Below, one piece after another: positions 19,764 to 29,297 of a stretch of DNA of 64,000 bases (its first letter is position 1; every line of letters starts with the position of its first letter). The stretch lies in NCBI GenBank assembly GCA_024234395.1, contig JACKOH010000002.1, positions 124,001-188,000 on the forward strand. Reading direction: 5' to 3'. The position numbers were made by a program, and so were the translations under genes. The notes below the pieces were generated by a model that did no database searches, had not been told where the DNA came from, and was given only the letters and a program-made list of their open reading frames with translations. Source of the stretch: Pseudomonadales bacterium (GTDB lineage: Bacteria > Pseudomonadota > Gammaproteobacteria > Pseudomonadales > Pseudohongiellaceae).

Positions 19764-21716
19764 ATGGGTAGTTACTTACAAGAGCTGAAAATGCGTAAGA
19801 CCATTAAGGCTGCGTCGGCATTTGCCTTGACGGCATTGTTACTCTTACTTTTCCCTTTAGCCGCATCATCGCAATCTCTTGAAGCGGCGGATTTCTTCGC
19901 AATTGACGAAATCACAAACGTTTCGATTTCCCCTGATGGCGCTCATATCTTTCGCGTTCATCAAAAAGAATTTTCCAGTGAGTTGAACATCATGAATTTG
20001 GGGACGGAAGAAGTAGTTGAAAACTGGCGGTATCGCGGAGGTGCCAACTCCAGTCAATTTTCCAACGTGGTTTGGGCAAACGAAGGAAGAATTATTTATT
20101 CTATAAGGCAACCCTTGCTTACTGCAAGAGATTCGACTCGTTTATCCTTAGTTTGGTGGGCTAAGAACTTGGACGGATCGAATACTTACCAACTGACAGA
20201 TACTTGGAATGATCACAATATCTACCGTTTAGAAAACATTCTTCCCGAGGATCCGGAAAATATTCTGGTCATTGGCCATTCTAGACGTTACAGAAAATCA
20301 GGCGGTCGGGGAGATTCGCTGCGCATTGAGCAAGGATCCAGCCCAATTGCCTATTTAATGAATGTAAATAGGCGAGCAGCGATAGTCCTTTCTCGACCTA
20401 CTGGCCGTGGAGCTGGTTTAAACTTGAAAGAAATCGAAAAAAGCCCGCTAGAAGGAGGAATGTTACACGTTGATAACAGCGGAAACGTTAGGATTGCAAT
20501 CTCCAGAAAAGGCGGAAGGACATCCGTCTTAGTCAAAAAGGAATCGAATTCAGCATGGGAAAACGTTACTTCAGATTTTGAGGGTATCGATGGGAATAGA
20601 CTTCAATTTGTCCGTTTCTCTGGAAACAATAAGAGCTTTTATCTACTTAAATATTCGAAACATAGAACAATAGGCTTGTTTGAGTATTTCATGCAAGACG
20701 GTCGACTTGTTGAAATTTACTCGCACCCAGAATTCGATCTGAAAAATTCGGATTTAGTATTTTCGTTTATGGGTAACGAGGTCATTGGAGTGCGCTTTTG
20801 GGGGGATCTTCACGAAGCTGTCTACTTCTCGGACAATCCGGACGTTCAAGTAAACCGATGGCTAGATGAACTTTTTGCTACCAACTTGGTTCGCATCGAT
20901 AGCGTCTCGAACGATGGCAAAAAGGCGGTACTATTTATCGAAGGGCCTCGCGAGCCGGGCACTTACTACTTACTTGAAGTTGAAGAGTTGAATCTAAAAC
21001 AAGTGGGAAGTGTTAACTCGGAACTTGTTATGGAAAACTTGGCTGAAGCAGAGCCTTTCCTAGTAGAGTCTAATGGTAGTGTAAGAATTCATGGCATTTA
21101 TACAGAATCAGTAGAATCCAGACCAGGCCAACCTACGGTTATAGTCATAAATGGTGAACGAGACACGCTGAAGTATGACCGGCTTTCTCAATACCTGGCA
21201 CAAACCGGATACTCCACTATACACGTAGACATAAGGGGGACTGACGGTTTAGTTTACGAAAATCGACCTAATGAAGTTACAGATTCTATGATTGCAGCGG
21301 ATGTAAATGCTGTTTTGAATTGGGCAAAACAAGAAGGTCTGACATCTGATGGGAAAGTTTGTCTCTGGGGGCAAAGTGAATATGGGCTGATTCTACTTCA
21401 CCAAATGGAATACCTGGGTAGTGGTGTCGATTGTGTTGTAGCGGATTCAATGGTTTTTGGACCTGAGGCTAATGAAATTCTCGCAGATATACAAGCAAAC
21501 CTTGCGAGTATCAAAGTACCGGTATTTTTATCTACCGGAGGCGACGAACCCGAAATTCCTGTCAGGCAAATTCGACGTATTCGAAATGGTTTGATTGACA
21601 ATGGCACGAAAGTCGTTTGGTTTCGGGAACGCTATAGATTGGCAGAAATCCGCCGTGGTGAACTAGTGGAAGAAGCAAAAACCTTTCTCGACTCACACAT
21701 TGGATTCGAGAACTAG
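19764..21716 (+). CDS. S9-like prolyl oligopeptidase homologue, probably inactive
   Basis: 650 aa, exported: signal peptide within MRKTIKAASAFALTALLLLLFPLAASSQ (a second ATG at 19791 is an equally good start). An N-terminal propeller-like region (about 40-440) opens with ISPDGAHIFRVHQKE, and a C-terminal alpha/beta-hydrolase domain follows. The Ser nucleophile motif is WGQSEYG and the Asp motif is STGGDEPEIP. The catalytic His, normally in an EGHGF-like motif before the last helix, is missing: the sequence there reads VVWFRERYRLAEIRRGE. The protein therefore probably lacks peptidase activity or has changed function. AT-rich, in the island, single gene. Confidence 0.7.
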   Translation: MGSYLQELKMRKTIKAASAFALTALLLLLFPLAASSQSLEAADFFAIDEITNVSISPDGAHIFRVHQKEFSSELNIMNLGTEEVVENWRYRGGANSSQFSNVVWANEGRIIYSIRQPLLTARDSTRLSLVWWAKNLDGSNTYQLTDTWNDHNIYRLENILPEDPENILVIGHSRRYRKSGGRGDSLRIEQGSSPIAYLMNVNRRAAIVLSRPTGRGAGLNLKEIEKSPLEGGMLHVDNSGNVRIAISRKGGRTSVLVKKESNSAWENVTSDFEGIDGNRLQFVRFSGNNKSFYLLKYSKHRTIGLFEYFMQDGRLVEIYSHPEFDLKNSDLVFSFMGNEVIGVRFWGDLHEAVYFSDNPDVQVNRWLDELFATNLVRIDSVSNDGKKAVLFIEGPREPGTYYLLEVEELNLKQVGSVNSELVMENLAEAEPFLVESNGSVRIHGIYTESVESRPGQPTVIVINGERDTLKYDRLSQYLAQTGYSTIHVDIRGTDGLVYENRPNEVTDSMIAADVNAVLNWAKQEGLTSDGKVCLWGQSEYGLILLHQMEYLGSGVDCVVADSMVFGPEANEILADIQANLASIKVPVFLSTGGDEPEIPVRQIRRIRNGLIDNGTKVVWFRERYRLAEIRRGELVEEAKTFLDSHIGFEN

Positions 21717-22073
21717 GGAAACGAATATCGGTGGTTTAGGAGATACTTGTACATTTCCTTTGTCTCAGTATTTATACCCCGATTGGAGAGTGGAGTCGGG
21801 CTTTGGGTTCAGGGATTCGTTTGTAGAGCTAGTTAGTGAGCCATTTGAACAGTGACTGACAAACAATACATTCCATCTTTCGTCTGCTGTGAAGCCGGCA
21901 GCGGTCGTTCCCGGAGGCTGGAACTAGGTCGCCTAAAAACCCAGAGCCGACATTCACAGCGTCCCTGGCTTTGACTGCAAATAAATCCAAACAAGCCACG
22001 CCAGATGGAGGCTTAGCTGTTAAAATCGATTCTCGTAAACGTTCGCGAATTCGCTTTCTAACCGCGTAGTGGA

Positions 22074-23222
22074 ATGATTCCAAATTCAGTTTTAAATAAA
22101 ATTAATCATCTAGCCAGATTGCTGGGTTTTAGAACAGAACAGGATTCTGAACTCTATTCAGTTTCCACAGAGTGTTTGACAGCAGTTGCAAACGAAATTC
22201 AGTGGTTAATTGATGATGTTAAGCTGGACGGTTCAAAGCTTTCAGTCTCGGGTTGGGCTATAAATAATTTTGATAAGCGAGCTAAAGACGCTGAATTCTT
22301 AATAAACGGTCGGTTGTTTGAACAAGTTTCGTATCCATTGGCGAGTCCTGATTTGCAGTCCATTTACTTCAATATCCCGCGCGCCAAAAAGGCTCGCTTC
22401 AAATGCCAAACAACTGTCAATAAGGATGATTTCAGAACAGGTTTTCTGAGGCTCGAATTCGCACTGCAAGTTGCAAAAGGACAAGCGCGCCGAAAGGCAT
22501 GGTATTACCCGGATCCTGAATTGGAACTTTCTCTTCCAGATGAATCTCGAATTAAGAGAGTAATTGGTGTGCCCAATAGGACTAGTTACATAGTGGGAGG
22601 ATCAACAATTTTCAGTCGGTTTGAAGCGTATCTAAAGGATAAGCTACAAAGAGAATACTCCGATTTTCAGGATGTTCTTGACTGGGGCTGCGGCTCTGCT
22701 CGCGTTAGCCGCTACTTCCACTTGTTTCCCCAGGTTAATCTTGTAGGAGTAGATATTGACAAAGACAACATAGATTGGTGTCGGAAGAACCTGAAGCATG
22801 GATCATTTTTCGCTATAGAGTTATCTCCACCAATGGAATTTAGTGATAACAGCTTCGATCTGATAATTAGCGTTTCTGTTCTAACCCATCTTAACGAAAT
22901 TGGTCAGCACTTGTGGCTACAAGAGTTAAAACGAATATCTAGACCCAACGCAATATTAATGCTAACAATCATGGGTAAATCCATCATGGGCTTATTACAA
23001 ACTGAGGCTAGCACCATTGAAAGTGTCGAGAGCTTAGGGTTTAAAGTTTTGGGCCACAATCCAGACCTTGATGATTCAATAGGGAAGAATGATCACTATC
23101 TAAACGTCATGCACTCTCACGACTATATTAGAAAGGAATGGGGAAGGTATTTTACTGTAGTAGACATCGTGCCTGCCTTAGCTGCTAATCAGGACACGGT
23201 TGTATTAATCAACAATAAGTAA
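22074..23222 (+). CDS. class I SAM-dependent methyltransferase
   Basis: 382 aa. The C-terminal half (about 165-380) is a Rossmann-fold methyltransferase: motif I VLDWGCGSARVSRYF, acidic loop LVGVDIDKDNIDWC, post-II MEFSDNSFDLIISVSVLTHL, then a distal HYLNVMHSHDYI segment typical of glycan or small-molecule methyltransferases. The N-terminal 150 residues resemble a small beta-sandwich (LDGSKLSVSGWAINNFDKRA) often fused to glycan-modifying enzymes. Substrate unknown. No cell-wall or LPS genes adjoin it. AT-rich, within the island. Confidence 0.75.
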   Translation: MIPNSVLNKINHLARLLGFRTEQDSELYSVSTECLTAVANEIQWLIDDVKLDGSKLSVSGWAINNFDKRAKDAEFLINGRLFEQVSYPLASPDLQSIYFNIPRAKKARFKCQTTVNKDDFRTGFLRLEFALQVAKGQARRKAWYYPDPELELSLPDESRIKRVIGVPNRTSYIVGGSTIFSRFEAYLKDKLQREYSDFQDVLDWGCGSARVSRYFHLFPQVNLVGVDIDKDNIDWCRKNLKHGSFFAIELSPPMEFSDNSFDLIISVSVLTHLNEIGQHLWLQELKRISRPNAILMLTIMGKSIMGLLQTEASTIESVESLGFKVLGHNPDLDDSIGKNDHYLNVMHSHDYIRKEWGRYFTVVDIVPALAANQDTVVLINNK

Positions 23223-23416
23223 ATATATACCAATAGGTCAGGCAACTGGGTACAGTAACTTCCGCTCTGAAGCCGTAACTGGAAATCAGCAACATCGCCA
23301 TTTTGTTGGATAGGAACTACTCGATATTTTGACTTTGATAGACAAACTACGTGTCTAAAGAACTAATAACTATCCTGCTCTGCTGCGTAGGGTAACCGTC
23401 CGGGCATCACACCTTG

Positions 23417-24020
23417 CTATTCCGGTTGCCAGTTATGTGGCAACAGTTCATTAATGCGACTGGCCTTCTGAGTCGGTAGCCTGGCCATGACATCTTTTAG
23501 GTATGTGTAAGGATCAAGCCTGTTCATTCGGGCTGACTGTATCAGGCTCATCACAGCAGCCGCGCGCTGACCACTGCGCAGCGATCCGGCGAACAGCCAG
23601 TTGGAACGCCCCAAGGCCCACGGGCGGATCTGATTCTCGACCCAGTTGTTGTCGATAGGCACCGCGCCATCATCGAGATACCGGGTCAAGGCACGCCAGC
23701 GTTTCAGACTGTAATCAATGGCTCTGGCCGTAGCCGATCCGTCCGGTACCTTTTGCCGCTGCGCCAGCAGCCAGGCATGGAAGTTCTCCAGCAGTGGGCC
23801 GGCCCGTTGTTGTCGCAGTAGGCAACGTTGCCCGTCATCCAACTCTCTGGCTTGACGCTCGATCTCGTACAACTGACCGATGGTTTCCAGCGCACTGGCC
23901 GCCAGGGTGCTCTTGTTGGTTGCGTGCAGCTCAAAGAACTTGCGCCGGGCATGAGCCAGACAGCCGATTTCGGTGACACCCCGGCCGAAGCCAGCCTTGT
24001 AACCACTGTAATCGTCACAC
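23417..24020 (-). pseudogene. IS66 TnpC transposase, C-terminal fragment
   Basis: Matches residues about 320-522 of the intact TnpC of copy B (HARRKFFELHATNKS, WVENQIRPWALGRSNWLFAGS, RINELLPHNWQPE). Separated from its N-terminal part by the IS3 insertion, with target duplication CAC. Confidence 0.9.
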
Positions 24021-24059
24021 TGAATTGCCCCGGGAAAATCGGAGGGCGTTTAGTTTGAG

Positions 24060-24968
24060 TCATGCCGCCATGGCAGACTCTTCAATTTTGTCATAGTACT
24101 GCTTTTCGTATTCCGCTGGCGGAATATTTCCAATCGGTTCCAGCAGCCGCCTGTTGTTAAACCACTCGACCCATTCCAGGGTAGCGTATTCCACGTCGTC
24201 GATAGTCTTCCAAGGTCCCCGTTTGGGATTGCGAATGACCTCTGTTTTGTAGAGGCCATTGATCGTTTCGGCCAGCGCGTTGTCATAGGAGTCACCCACA
24301 GAGCCGACCGAGGATTCGATGCCGGCTTCTGCCAGGCGGTCACTGTAACGGATCGATAGGTACTGGCTGCCACGGTCGCTGTGGTGGATCAGGTTGTCAG
24401 TCTCCTTCCTGGCCCAGATTGCTTGTTCCAGGGCATCCAGTACCAGTTCTGTTTTAAGTGATCGGCTTACCTTCCAGCCGACGATAGCGCGTGCATAGAC
24501 ATCTACCACGAACGCCACATAGACAAACCCTGACCAAGTGGCTACGAACGTAATGTCCGCTACCCAAAGCTGGTTAGGCCGCTCAGCAACGAACTGACGG
24601 TTTACCAGATCAGAGGGCCGGTCCTGGCTGTCATCGCTGATTGTGGTCCAGCACTTGGCACCACCACGGCTTACACCCTGGATACCAAGCTGCTTCATCA
24701 ATCGTTCTACCGTGCAACGGGCAATAACGAAACCCTCGCGCTTCATTTGTCGCCAGACCTTTCTGACGCCATACACTTGCTGATTCTCGTCCCACACGCG
24801 CTGGATCTCGGGCTTCAGGTGACGGTCCCGTATTGATAGGTTGGACTCTTTGTCTGGATCAGATTCCCGGTCTTTATGCTCATAGTAAGTTGAGACAGCT
24901 ATCGGCAACTGCTTACACATTGGCTCGATTCCGTACTGTTCTTTGTGAGCATCGACAAAGGCAATCAT
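24060..24968 (-). CDS. IS3-family transposase OrfB (DDE integrase core)
   Basis: 302 aa. Retroviral-integrase-like catalytic core with WVADITFVATWSGFVYVAF (first Asp), LIHHSDRGSQYLS (second Asp) and DSYDNALAETINGLYKTE (Glu). The N-terminus has the IS3 HTH_21-like region (YGVRKVWRQMKREGF). Its ATG overlaps the orfA stop by ATGA, so it may be translated by coupling or as an OrfAB fusion. Confidence 0.93.
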   Translation of the reverse strand: MIAFVDAHKEQYGIEPMCKQLPIAVSTYYEHKDRESDPDKESNLSIRDRHLKPEIQRVWDENQQVYGVRKVWRQMKREGFVIARCTVERLMKQLGIQGVSRGGAKCWTTISDDSQDRPSDLVNRQFVAERPNQLWVADITFVATWSGFVYVAFVVDVYARAIVGWKVSRSLKTELVLDALEQAIWARKETDNLIHHSDRGSQYLSIRYSDRLAEAGIESSVGSVGDSYDNALAETINGLYKTEVIRNPKRGPWKTIDDVEYATLEWVEWFNNRRLLEPIGNIPPAEYEKQYYDKIEESAMAA

Positions 24969-25288
24969 TTCTTTGGTCGGCGGTCGAGCTCCGCCTGGGC
25001 GAAAAAAGCTGATGCCTTGCGCAAAATCTCGTTGGCTTGCTTAAGCTCTCGGTTTTCCCGTTCCAGTTCCTTAAGCCGATCTCGATCTGCGCTAGTTAAG
25101 CCGTCTCGCTTGCCTTGATCGATCTCTGCCTGCTTGACCCACTTACGTAACGTCTCAGGCGTACAACCAACCTTTGCGGCTATTGAATTAATCGCTGCCC
25201 ATTGCGAGCTGTGTTGATCCTGCTGTTCAAACAGCATCCGAACAGCGCGTTCTCGGTACTCTGGTGAATATCTTGTTCCTTTCTTCAT
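24965..25288 (-). CDS. IS3-family transposase OrfA (helix-turn-helix)
   Basis: 107 aa. HTH_Tnp_1-type DNA-binding protein: RYSPEYRERAVRMLFEQQ, VGCTPETLRKWVKQAEID, then a leucine-zipper-like RLKELERENRELKQANEIL. A T6C run near ASAFFA (about 25003) is a candidate frameshift site for making the OrfAB transposase; not proven. Confidence 0.92.
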   Translation of the reverse strand: MKKGTRYSPEYRERAVRMLFEQQDQHSSQWAAINSIAAKVGCTPETLRKWVKQAEIDQGKRDGLTSADRDRLKELERENRELKQANEILRKASAFFAQAELDRRPKK

Positions 25289-25340
25289 AGGGGTCTATCC
25301 TCTCAAGAATTAGACCCTCCGGTAAACCCGGGGCGATTCA

Positions 25341-26308
25341 CACACCAGCTTGCCCTGCCAGTCGCCCAAGAAGGTGCGGGCATGTTCCCCGGCACGGCTG
25401 GGCGCAAAGTCATAGACCACTGCCCGGGTCTGGGCATAGGGCGTTGTGCAGTAAGCCCAGATGTAGGCGCGGTGGGTTTTCTTCTTGCCCGGCGACAGCA
25501 TTGGCACCGGCGTCTCGTCGGCATGAACCACCGGGTGGCTCAGGATGGTCTCGCGCAAGGCATCCGCCAGAGGCTGCAAAGCCACACCGCAGCGACCCAC
25601 CCATTCGGCCAGCGTGGAGCGGGGAATACCCAGCCCGGCACGTTCGAAGATCCATTCCTGACGGTACAGCGGCAGGTGGTCGGCGTACTTGGCCACCAGC
25701 ACCTGTGCCAGCAGGCCAGTGGTCGGCAGACCTTTATCGATTACGTGCGCCGGTACCGGTGCCTGCACCAGCGTTTCGCAGTCTTTACACACCCACTTAC
25801 CACGAACATGCCGCTCAACGGTGAACTCACCGGGGGTATAGTCCAGCTTTTCGCTGATGTCCTCGCCAATCCGTTGGAGCTGACAGCCACACTGGCAGTG
25901 GGTGTTGTCCGGCTCGTGCTCGATCAGCCGGCGTGGCAGCTCCGGTGGCAGGGGTACACGCTTGGGTTGTTGTTTCGGCCTGGACTGTGAGAGGGAGTCA
26001 GCCTGCGCCGCCTCCAGCTCCGCTTCGATGCCGCCCACGTCGGCGTCGACGATGTCTTCCAGGAGAGTGCGTTGCAGAACGTTCAGTTGTTCACTGTGTT
26101 TACCGAAGCGGTGACGTTTGAGTAACGCCATCTCGTGGGTCAGTTTCTTGTTGAGTGTTTCGAGGTAACTGACGCGGTGCGTAAGGCTGTCGTTGCGTTC
26201 AGTCCGCTGCTGAAGTGTCTTCTCCTGCTCGGCGAGGCGCGAGAACAACGAGGCAGTCAGGGCTCGTAGTTGCTCGGCATTAAGCTGGCTCACGTCGGGA
26301 TGTGACAT
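25341..26308 (-). pseudogene. IS66 TnpC transposase, N-terminal fragment
   Basis: First ~320 residues of TnpC: leucine-zipper N-terminus, zinc-finger-like HCQCGCQ/CKDC region and the start of the DDE domain (VHADETPVPML). The reading frame runs about 30 bp into the IS3 element before stopping. Its final residues are therefore IS3-derived. Confidence 0.9.
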
Positions 26309-26364
26309 GGACCAAGTATGCCACCGATGGTCGGTCAGTGCGACTCAAAGAGGCCCGGCATTCA

Positions 26365-26700
26365 CTACAAAGCACGAATGACGCCCGCCTCACCGAGGCG
26401 CTGCCACGGCAGCCCCTGAACCAGCGCCTGAAGTTGCTCTTCATCCACAACCAGGTGCTTGCCGCGCCAGGGTTCGGCCCAGTGGAACTTGCCCCGGTTC
26501 AGGCGTCTGGCACACAGCCACAGTCCCAATCCATCATGCACCAGAATCTTTATCCGGTTGGCGCGCTTGTTGGTAAAAGCATAGGCACAATGGGGCCTGG
26601 CACTGCCGAACACCTGAACCACCCGGGCCAGCGCCTTGTCCGGTCCGGCGCGCATATCCAGCGGCTCGGTGGCCAGCCAGATCTCCTCAATACGGATCAC
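26365..26700 (-). CDS. tnpB: IS66 accessory protein TnpB
   Basis: 111 aa, IS66 Orf2 family: LATEPLDMRAGPDKALARV, AYAFTNKRANRIKILVHDG, GLWLCARRLNRGKFHW. Required with TnpA for transposition in family members. Overlaps tnpA by ATGA. Identical in copy B. Confidence 0.93.
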   Translation of the reverse strand: MIRIEEIWLATEPLDMRAGPDKALARVVQVFGSARPHCAYAFTNKRANRIKILVHDGLGLWLCARRLNRGKFHWAEPWRGKHLVVDEEQLQALVQGLPWQRLGEAGVIRAL

Positions 26701-27080
26701 TGCAGCAGGTCACGCAGCAGCGCCAGACAACGATCCGACTGAGAGACTGGCCAGCTCACCTTGATCGATTGTAGACGGAAGGGAATCTCCAGGCGGACAC
26801 ACTCGTCCACTCCGCCACCTAAACTGGGCCGTGGCGCTTGCGTCGAGTTGACCGGTAGTGCTACAAAAGCTGGCGTAGTTACCGGCAACGAATTCGCCTT
26901 GGTCTGACGAATCCACTTATGGACCAGGTTGGCATTCAGGTCGTGTTCCCTGGCGATCCTTGCAACCGACGCACCGGGTTCTTTGCAAGCTGCTAAGATC
27001 CTGTGTTTGAAATCCGGGGCAAACCTTCGACGCTTAACAGGTGGAGTGAATACGCTTAACTCGTTCATGATGGTGTCCAC
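26697..27080 (-). CDS. tnpA: IS66 accessory protein TnpA
   Basis: 127 aa, IS66 Orf1 family with an N-terminal HTH: RRRFAPDFKHRILAACKE, ASVARIAREHDLNANLVHKWIRQ. First gene of the IS66 operon, read from the right-hand end. Identical in copy B. Confidence 0.92.
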   Translation of the reverse strand: MDTIMNELSVFTPPVKRRRFAPDFKHRILAACKEPGASVARIAREHDLNANLVHKWIRQTKANSLPVTTPAFVALPVNSTQAPRPSLGGGVDECVRLEIPFRLQSIKVSWPVSQSDRCLALLRDLLQ

Positions 27081-27214
27081 TTAAAAATAGGTGGACACTA
27101 TCGATAGATCAGGCAGAACTAGCAAGATGGGTTTACCGGACGGTTACTGCGTAGGTGCGTGGATGCTAGTTTTTCCGAAACCGCTCAATGAATTGCAAAA
27201 TAGATTGTATGCTA

Positions 27215-28306
27215 TTAACCCGGCGATTAACTATATCTGTTACGCGGCATAACGGATCTTCTCATGGCGAAAGTATTTCATCACACGTGCTGGTTTCTTC
27301 TGCAGCATCCGCATATGTGACCTTACTTTTTTCTTGAGCTGATCTTTTGTTCTTGCCGGCTTGCCGCTATGGACGCCGGCTTTCACATCACAGTTTAAAT
27401 ATTCGTCCGGATTTAACTCGGGCGAGTAGGATGGCAGATAGAACACGGCAATCTCATCTCCATGTTTCGCTAACCAGGCTTTGAATACCTTTGCATGATG
27501 CACTCGGAGATTATCCAGTATCAAATACACTTTCCGACCCGAAGCTTTGATCAACCGCTTGCAGAAATCGATGAGAATGTCTGTGTTCATTGAACCATCA
27601 AACACACGAAATCTGACTTTGCCCTGGTTCGTGACTGCAGAAACCATATTGGTCGATGAGCGATTCGCATTCAGCCGAACCACGGGCGTTTTGCCTTTCG
27701 GGGCATAACCTCTTTCATGCTGGCTATCATTTCGCATGCCGGTCTCGTCACCCCAGTAAATCTCGGCATTTTCGTGTTTCGCCATGGCCTTGATATCCGG
27801 ATAATCTTCTTTCAGCCACCGTTGTACCGCTTTCGGGTTTTGTTCGTAAGCTTTTTTCACCGGCTTCTGCGGTGTCATGCCCCAGCGCTTCAGATAATCG
27901 CCTACAGTGCGAATCGGAAGATCAATGCCAAGCTTGGTCAAGACCAATTCACCAACGGCTTTGCGCGTCCACAACACGTAATCGAGCTTCAGCTGATCAG
28001 GCGTCTTGTCAACTATCATCGATCGAATCATCTGTTCCTGATCTGCCGACAACCGTCTGGCATCTCCAACTTTTCGACCGCCCCGGTTTACCTTGAGATG
28101 CTTTGCATCAAGTTTCAGCCAACGACCCACAGTATCAGCGTGCACGCCACCCAGCTCCTCTCCTATCTCTGCTCGGGTGAGTCCGCGTTTACGCAACCGA
28201 TGTGCCATCCGGCGCTTCTCTTCAATAACCTCTCGTGGTAATTTTCTTGTATCAATTTTCGTTTCCATTTGTGGATTATATCAGATATTCATTACCACCG
28301 GGTTAA
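27215..28306 (-). mobile_element. IS630-family element
   Basis: 1092 bp with terminal inverted repeats TTAACCCGG / CCGGGTTAA and the TA target duplication typical of IS630/Tc1 elements (27213-27214 and 28307-28308). Carries one transposase gene. Confidence 0.92.
27240..28268 (-). CDS. IS630-family transposase
   Basis: 342 aa. N-terminal winged-helix (LRKRGLTRAEIGEELGGVHADTVGRWLKL), then a DDE domain with EIYWGDETGMRND (D), VYLILDNLRVHHAK (D) and LPSYSPELNPDEYLN (E), matching the DDE pattern of IS630/Tc1-mariner enzymes. Appears intact; fills the element. Confidence 0.95.
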   Translation of the reverse strand: METKIDTRKLPREVIEEKRRMAHRLRKRGLTRAEIGEELGGVHADTVGRWLKLDAKHLKVNRGGRKVGDARRLSADQEQMIRSMIVDKTPDQLKLDYVLWTRKAVGELVLTKLGIDLPIRTVGDYLKRWGMTPQKPVKKAYEQNPKAVQRWLKEDYPDIKAMAKHENAEIYWGDETGMRNDSQHERGYAPKGKTPVVRLNANRSSTNMVSAVTNQGKVRFRVFDGSMNTDILIDFCKRLIKASGRKVYLILDNLRVHHAKVFKAWLAKHGDEIAVFYLPSYSPELNPDEYLNCDVKAGVHSGKPARTKDQLKKKVRSHMRMLQKKPARVMKYFRHEKIRYAA

Positions 28307-28450
28307 TAAGAGCGATTCGTCAGATCGGATTCGACCGATATTTACAAGAATAATAGGGGCAGCGATTTTGGCGATTTCTGTGACTATATACTTGGAATCA
28401 TAGTGACCGCTTAGAAGCCGGCAGCCGACGTAGATTTTAAGCAATTGAGA

Positions 28451-28624
28451 GGCAGCTTCTAAACCCAAAACGGAAGTTAGGGTTTCTAAGCTCTTCGCAC
28501 GCTTTCCCGGGTAGACCCTGTGGATTTCTCAGAATTTCAGTGGGATACTGCCTTTCTAAGATTAGATATGAGGACCCCTCCGTATCCATACGAAAGGGGG
28601 ACCCTCAATATATAAATGTTAGGC
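28451..28624 (+). repeat. intercassette element, copy 1
   Basis: About 170 bp nearly identical to 42837-43012 and very similar to 34412-34579. Contains CAGTGGGATACTGCCTTTC and a GAGGACCCC ... GGGGGACCC hairpin. It ends TATATAAATGTTAGGC, where GTTAGGC is the first base block of the next gene cassette. It replaces a normal attC at this boundary. Confidence 0.75.
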
Positions 28625-28649
28625 GTTCGAGCGAGGCCCCCAGGCTAAT

Positions 28650-29237
28650 ATGGAACAAATAGTAGCAGCTATAATCGGTGGCTTTTTAGCAGCCGGAACT
28701 GGATGGTTTCTTCAGACTAGACAAGAGAGCTCTAGGCTTAATCGGCTCAAGAAGATGCTCCTTACCGGTATTTGTGACGATTTGAGGTCTTCAGTTGAGA
28801 CTTATTCCAGGGTGCAAGAAGAATGGGACAAGAGCCAAACTGTCTGGTTTACGACGTTGAATGAAATCCGAGAATCGCGACAAACATACTTAAAAAATAG
28901 GGATCATTTAGTATTGCTCGATGACGAGTCTCTTCGTCAGAAAATATTCCGGTATTATCAGAAAAGTGGTGATCAGCTAAATTTATTAGAGAATAACCAG
29001 CGGAGAAAGTACGAAATTGTCGCGAAACTAAATGAACTAGTACGTGACATTCAACTTCGAGATTCGACCTTGCCTAGAGAAGACGCCGCAAAACAAGCTA
29101 TAGCTCTTATGAGCGCTGAAGATCAGGAGCTAATAGGAATCAATAACGCATTACCTGGTGCCATACTTAAAGTTCGCGACTTTAGGGCTGACGCGAAAGA
29201 GTTACTCAATGAGATCCAATCGAACCATGACGCCTAA
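28650..29237 (+). CDS. membrane-anchored coiled-coil cassette protein, unknown function
   Basis: 195 aa. One N-terminal membrane segment (IVAAIIGGFLAAGTGWFLQ), then a basic and heptad-rich cytoplasmic part (SSRLNRLKKMLLTGICDDLRS ...) likely to be coiled coil. The cassette starts GTTAGGCG at 28618 and its stop codon TAA lies inside the matching attC end CGCCTAAC, a classic integron cassette layout. No enzymatic motif. The arrangement of one N-terminal anchor plus helical body recalls signalling or effector-anchor proteins, but no function can be named. Confidence 0.65.
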   Translation: MEQIVAAIIGGFLAAGTGWFLQTRQESSRLNRLKKMLLTGICDDLRSSVETYSRVQEEWDKSQTVWFTTLNEIRESRQTYLKNRDHLVLLDDESLRQKIFRYYQKSGDQLNLLENNQRRKYEIVAKLNELVRDIQLRDSTLPREDAAKQAIALMSAEDQELIGINNALPGAILKVRDFRADAKELLNEIQSNHDA

Positions 29238-29297
29238 CAATCAAACCAAAATAGGATGCAGCACTGCGTGCTGCACCTATTGTTAAGGGCGTTACTG
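29232..29297 (+). repeat. attC site 1
   Basis: Left box GCCTAAC, imperfect palindrome through GGATGCAGCACTGCGTGCTGC, right end GGGCGTTACTG. GCCTAAC is the complement of the cassette's first bases GTTAGGC (28618). Confidence 0.9.

Larger units (their letters stand above)
24021..25340 (-). mobile_element. IS3-family (IS51-like) element inside IS66 copy A
   Basis: 1320 bp with imperfect terminal repeats starting TGAATTGCCCCGGG and ending CCCGGGGCGATTCA. The 3-bp target duplication CAC flanks it (24018-24020, 25341-25343). Removing the element and one CAC restores the IS66 sequence exactly as seen in copy B. Confidence 0.93.
23392..27147 (-). mobile_element. IS66-family element, copy A, split by an IS3 element
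   Basis: Ends GTAACCGTCCGG ... CCGGACGGTTAC are perfect inverted repeats, flanked by the 8-bp target duplication TGCGTAGG (23384-23391 and 27148-27155). Carries tnpA, tnpB and tnpC; tnpC is interrupted at 24021-25340. Otherwise almost identical to copy B at 40347-42779. Confidence 0.95.

Noticed and set aside
25310..25340. Extra C-terminal residues on the left IS66 TnpC fragment
   Set aside because: They are translated from the IS3 end; the comparison with copy B shows the real sequence.
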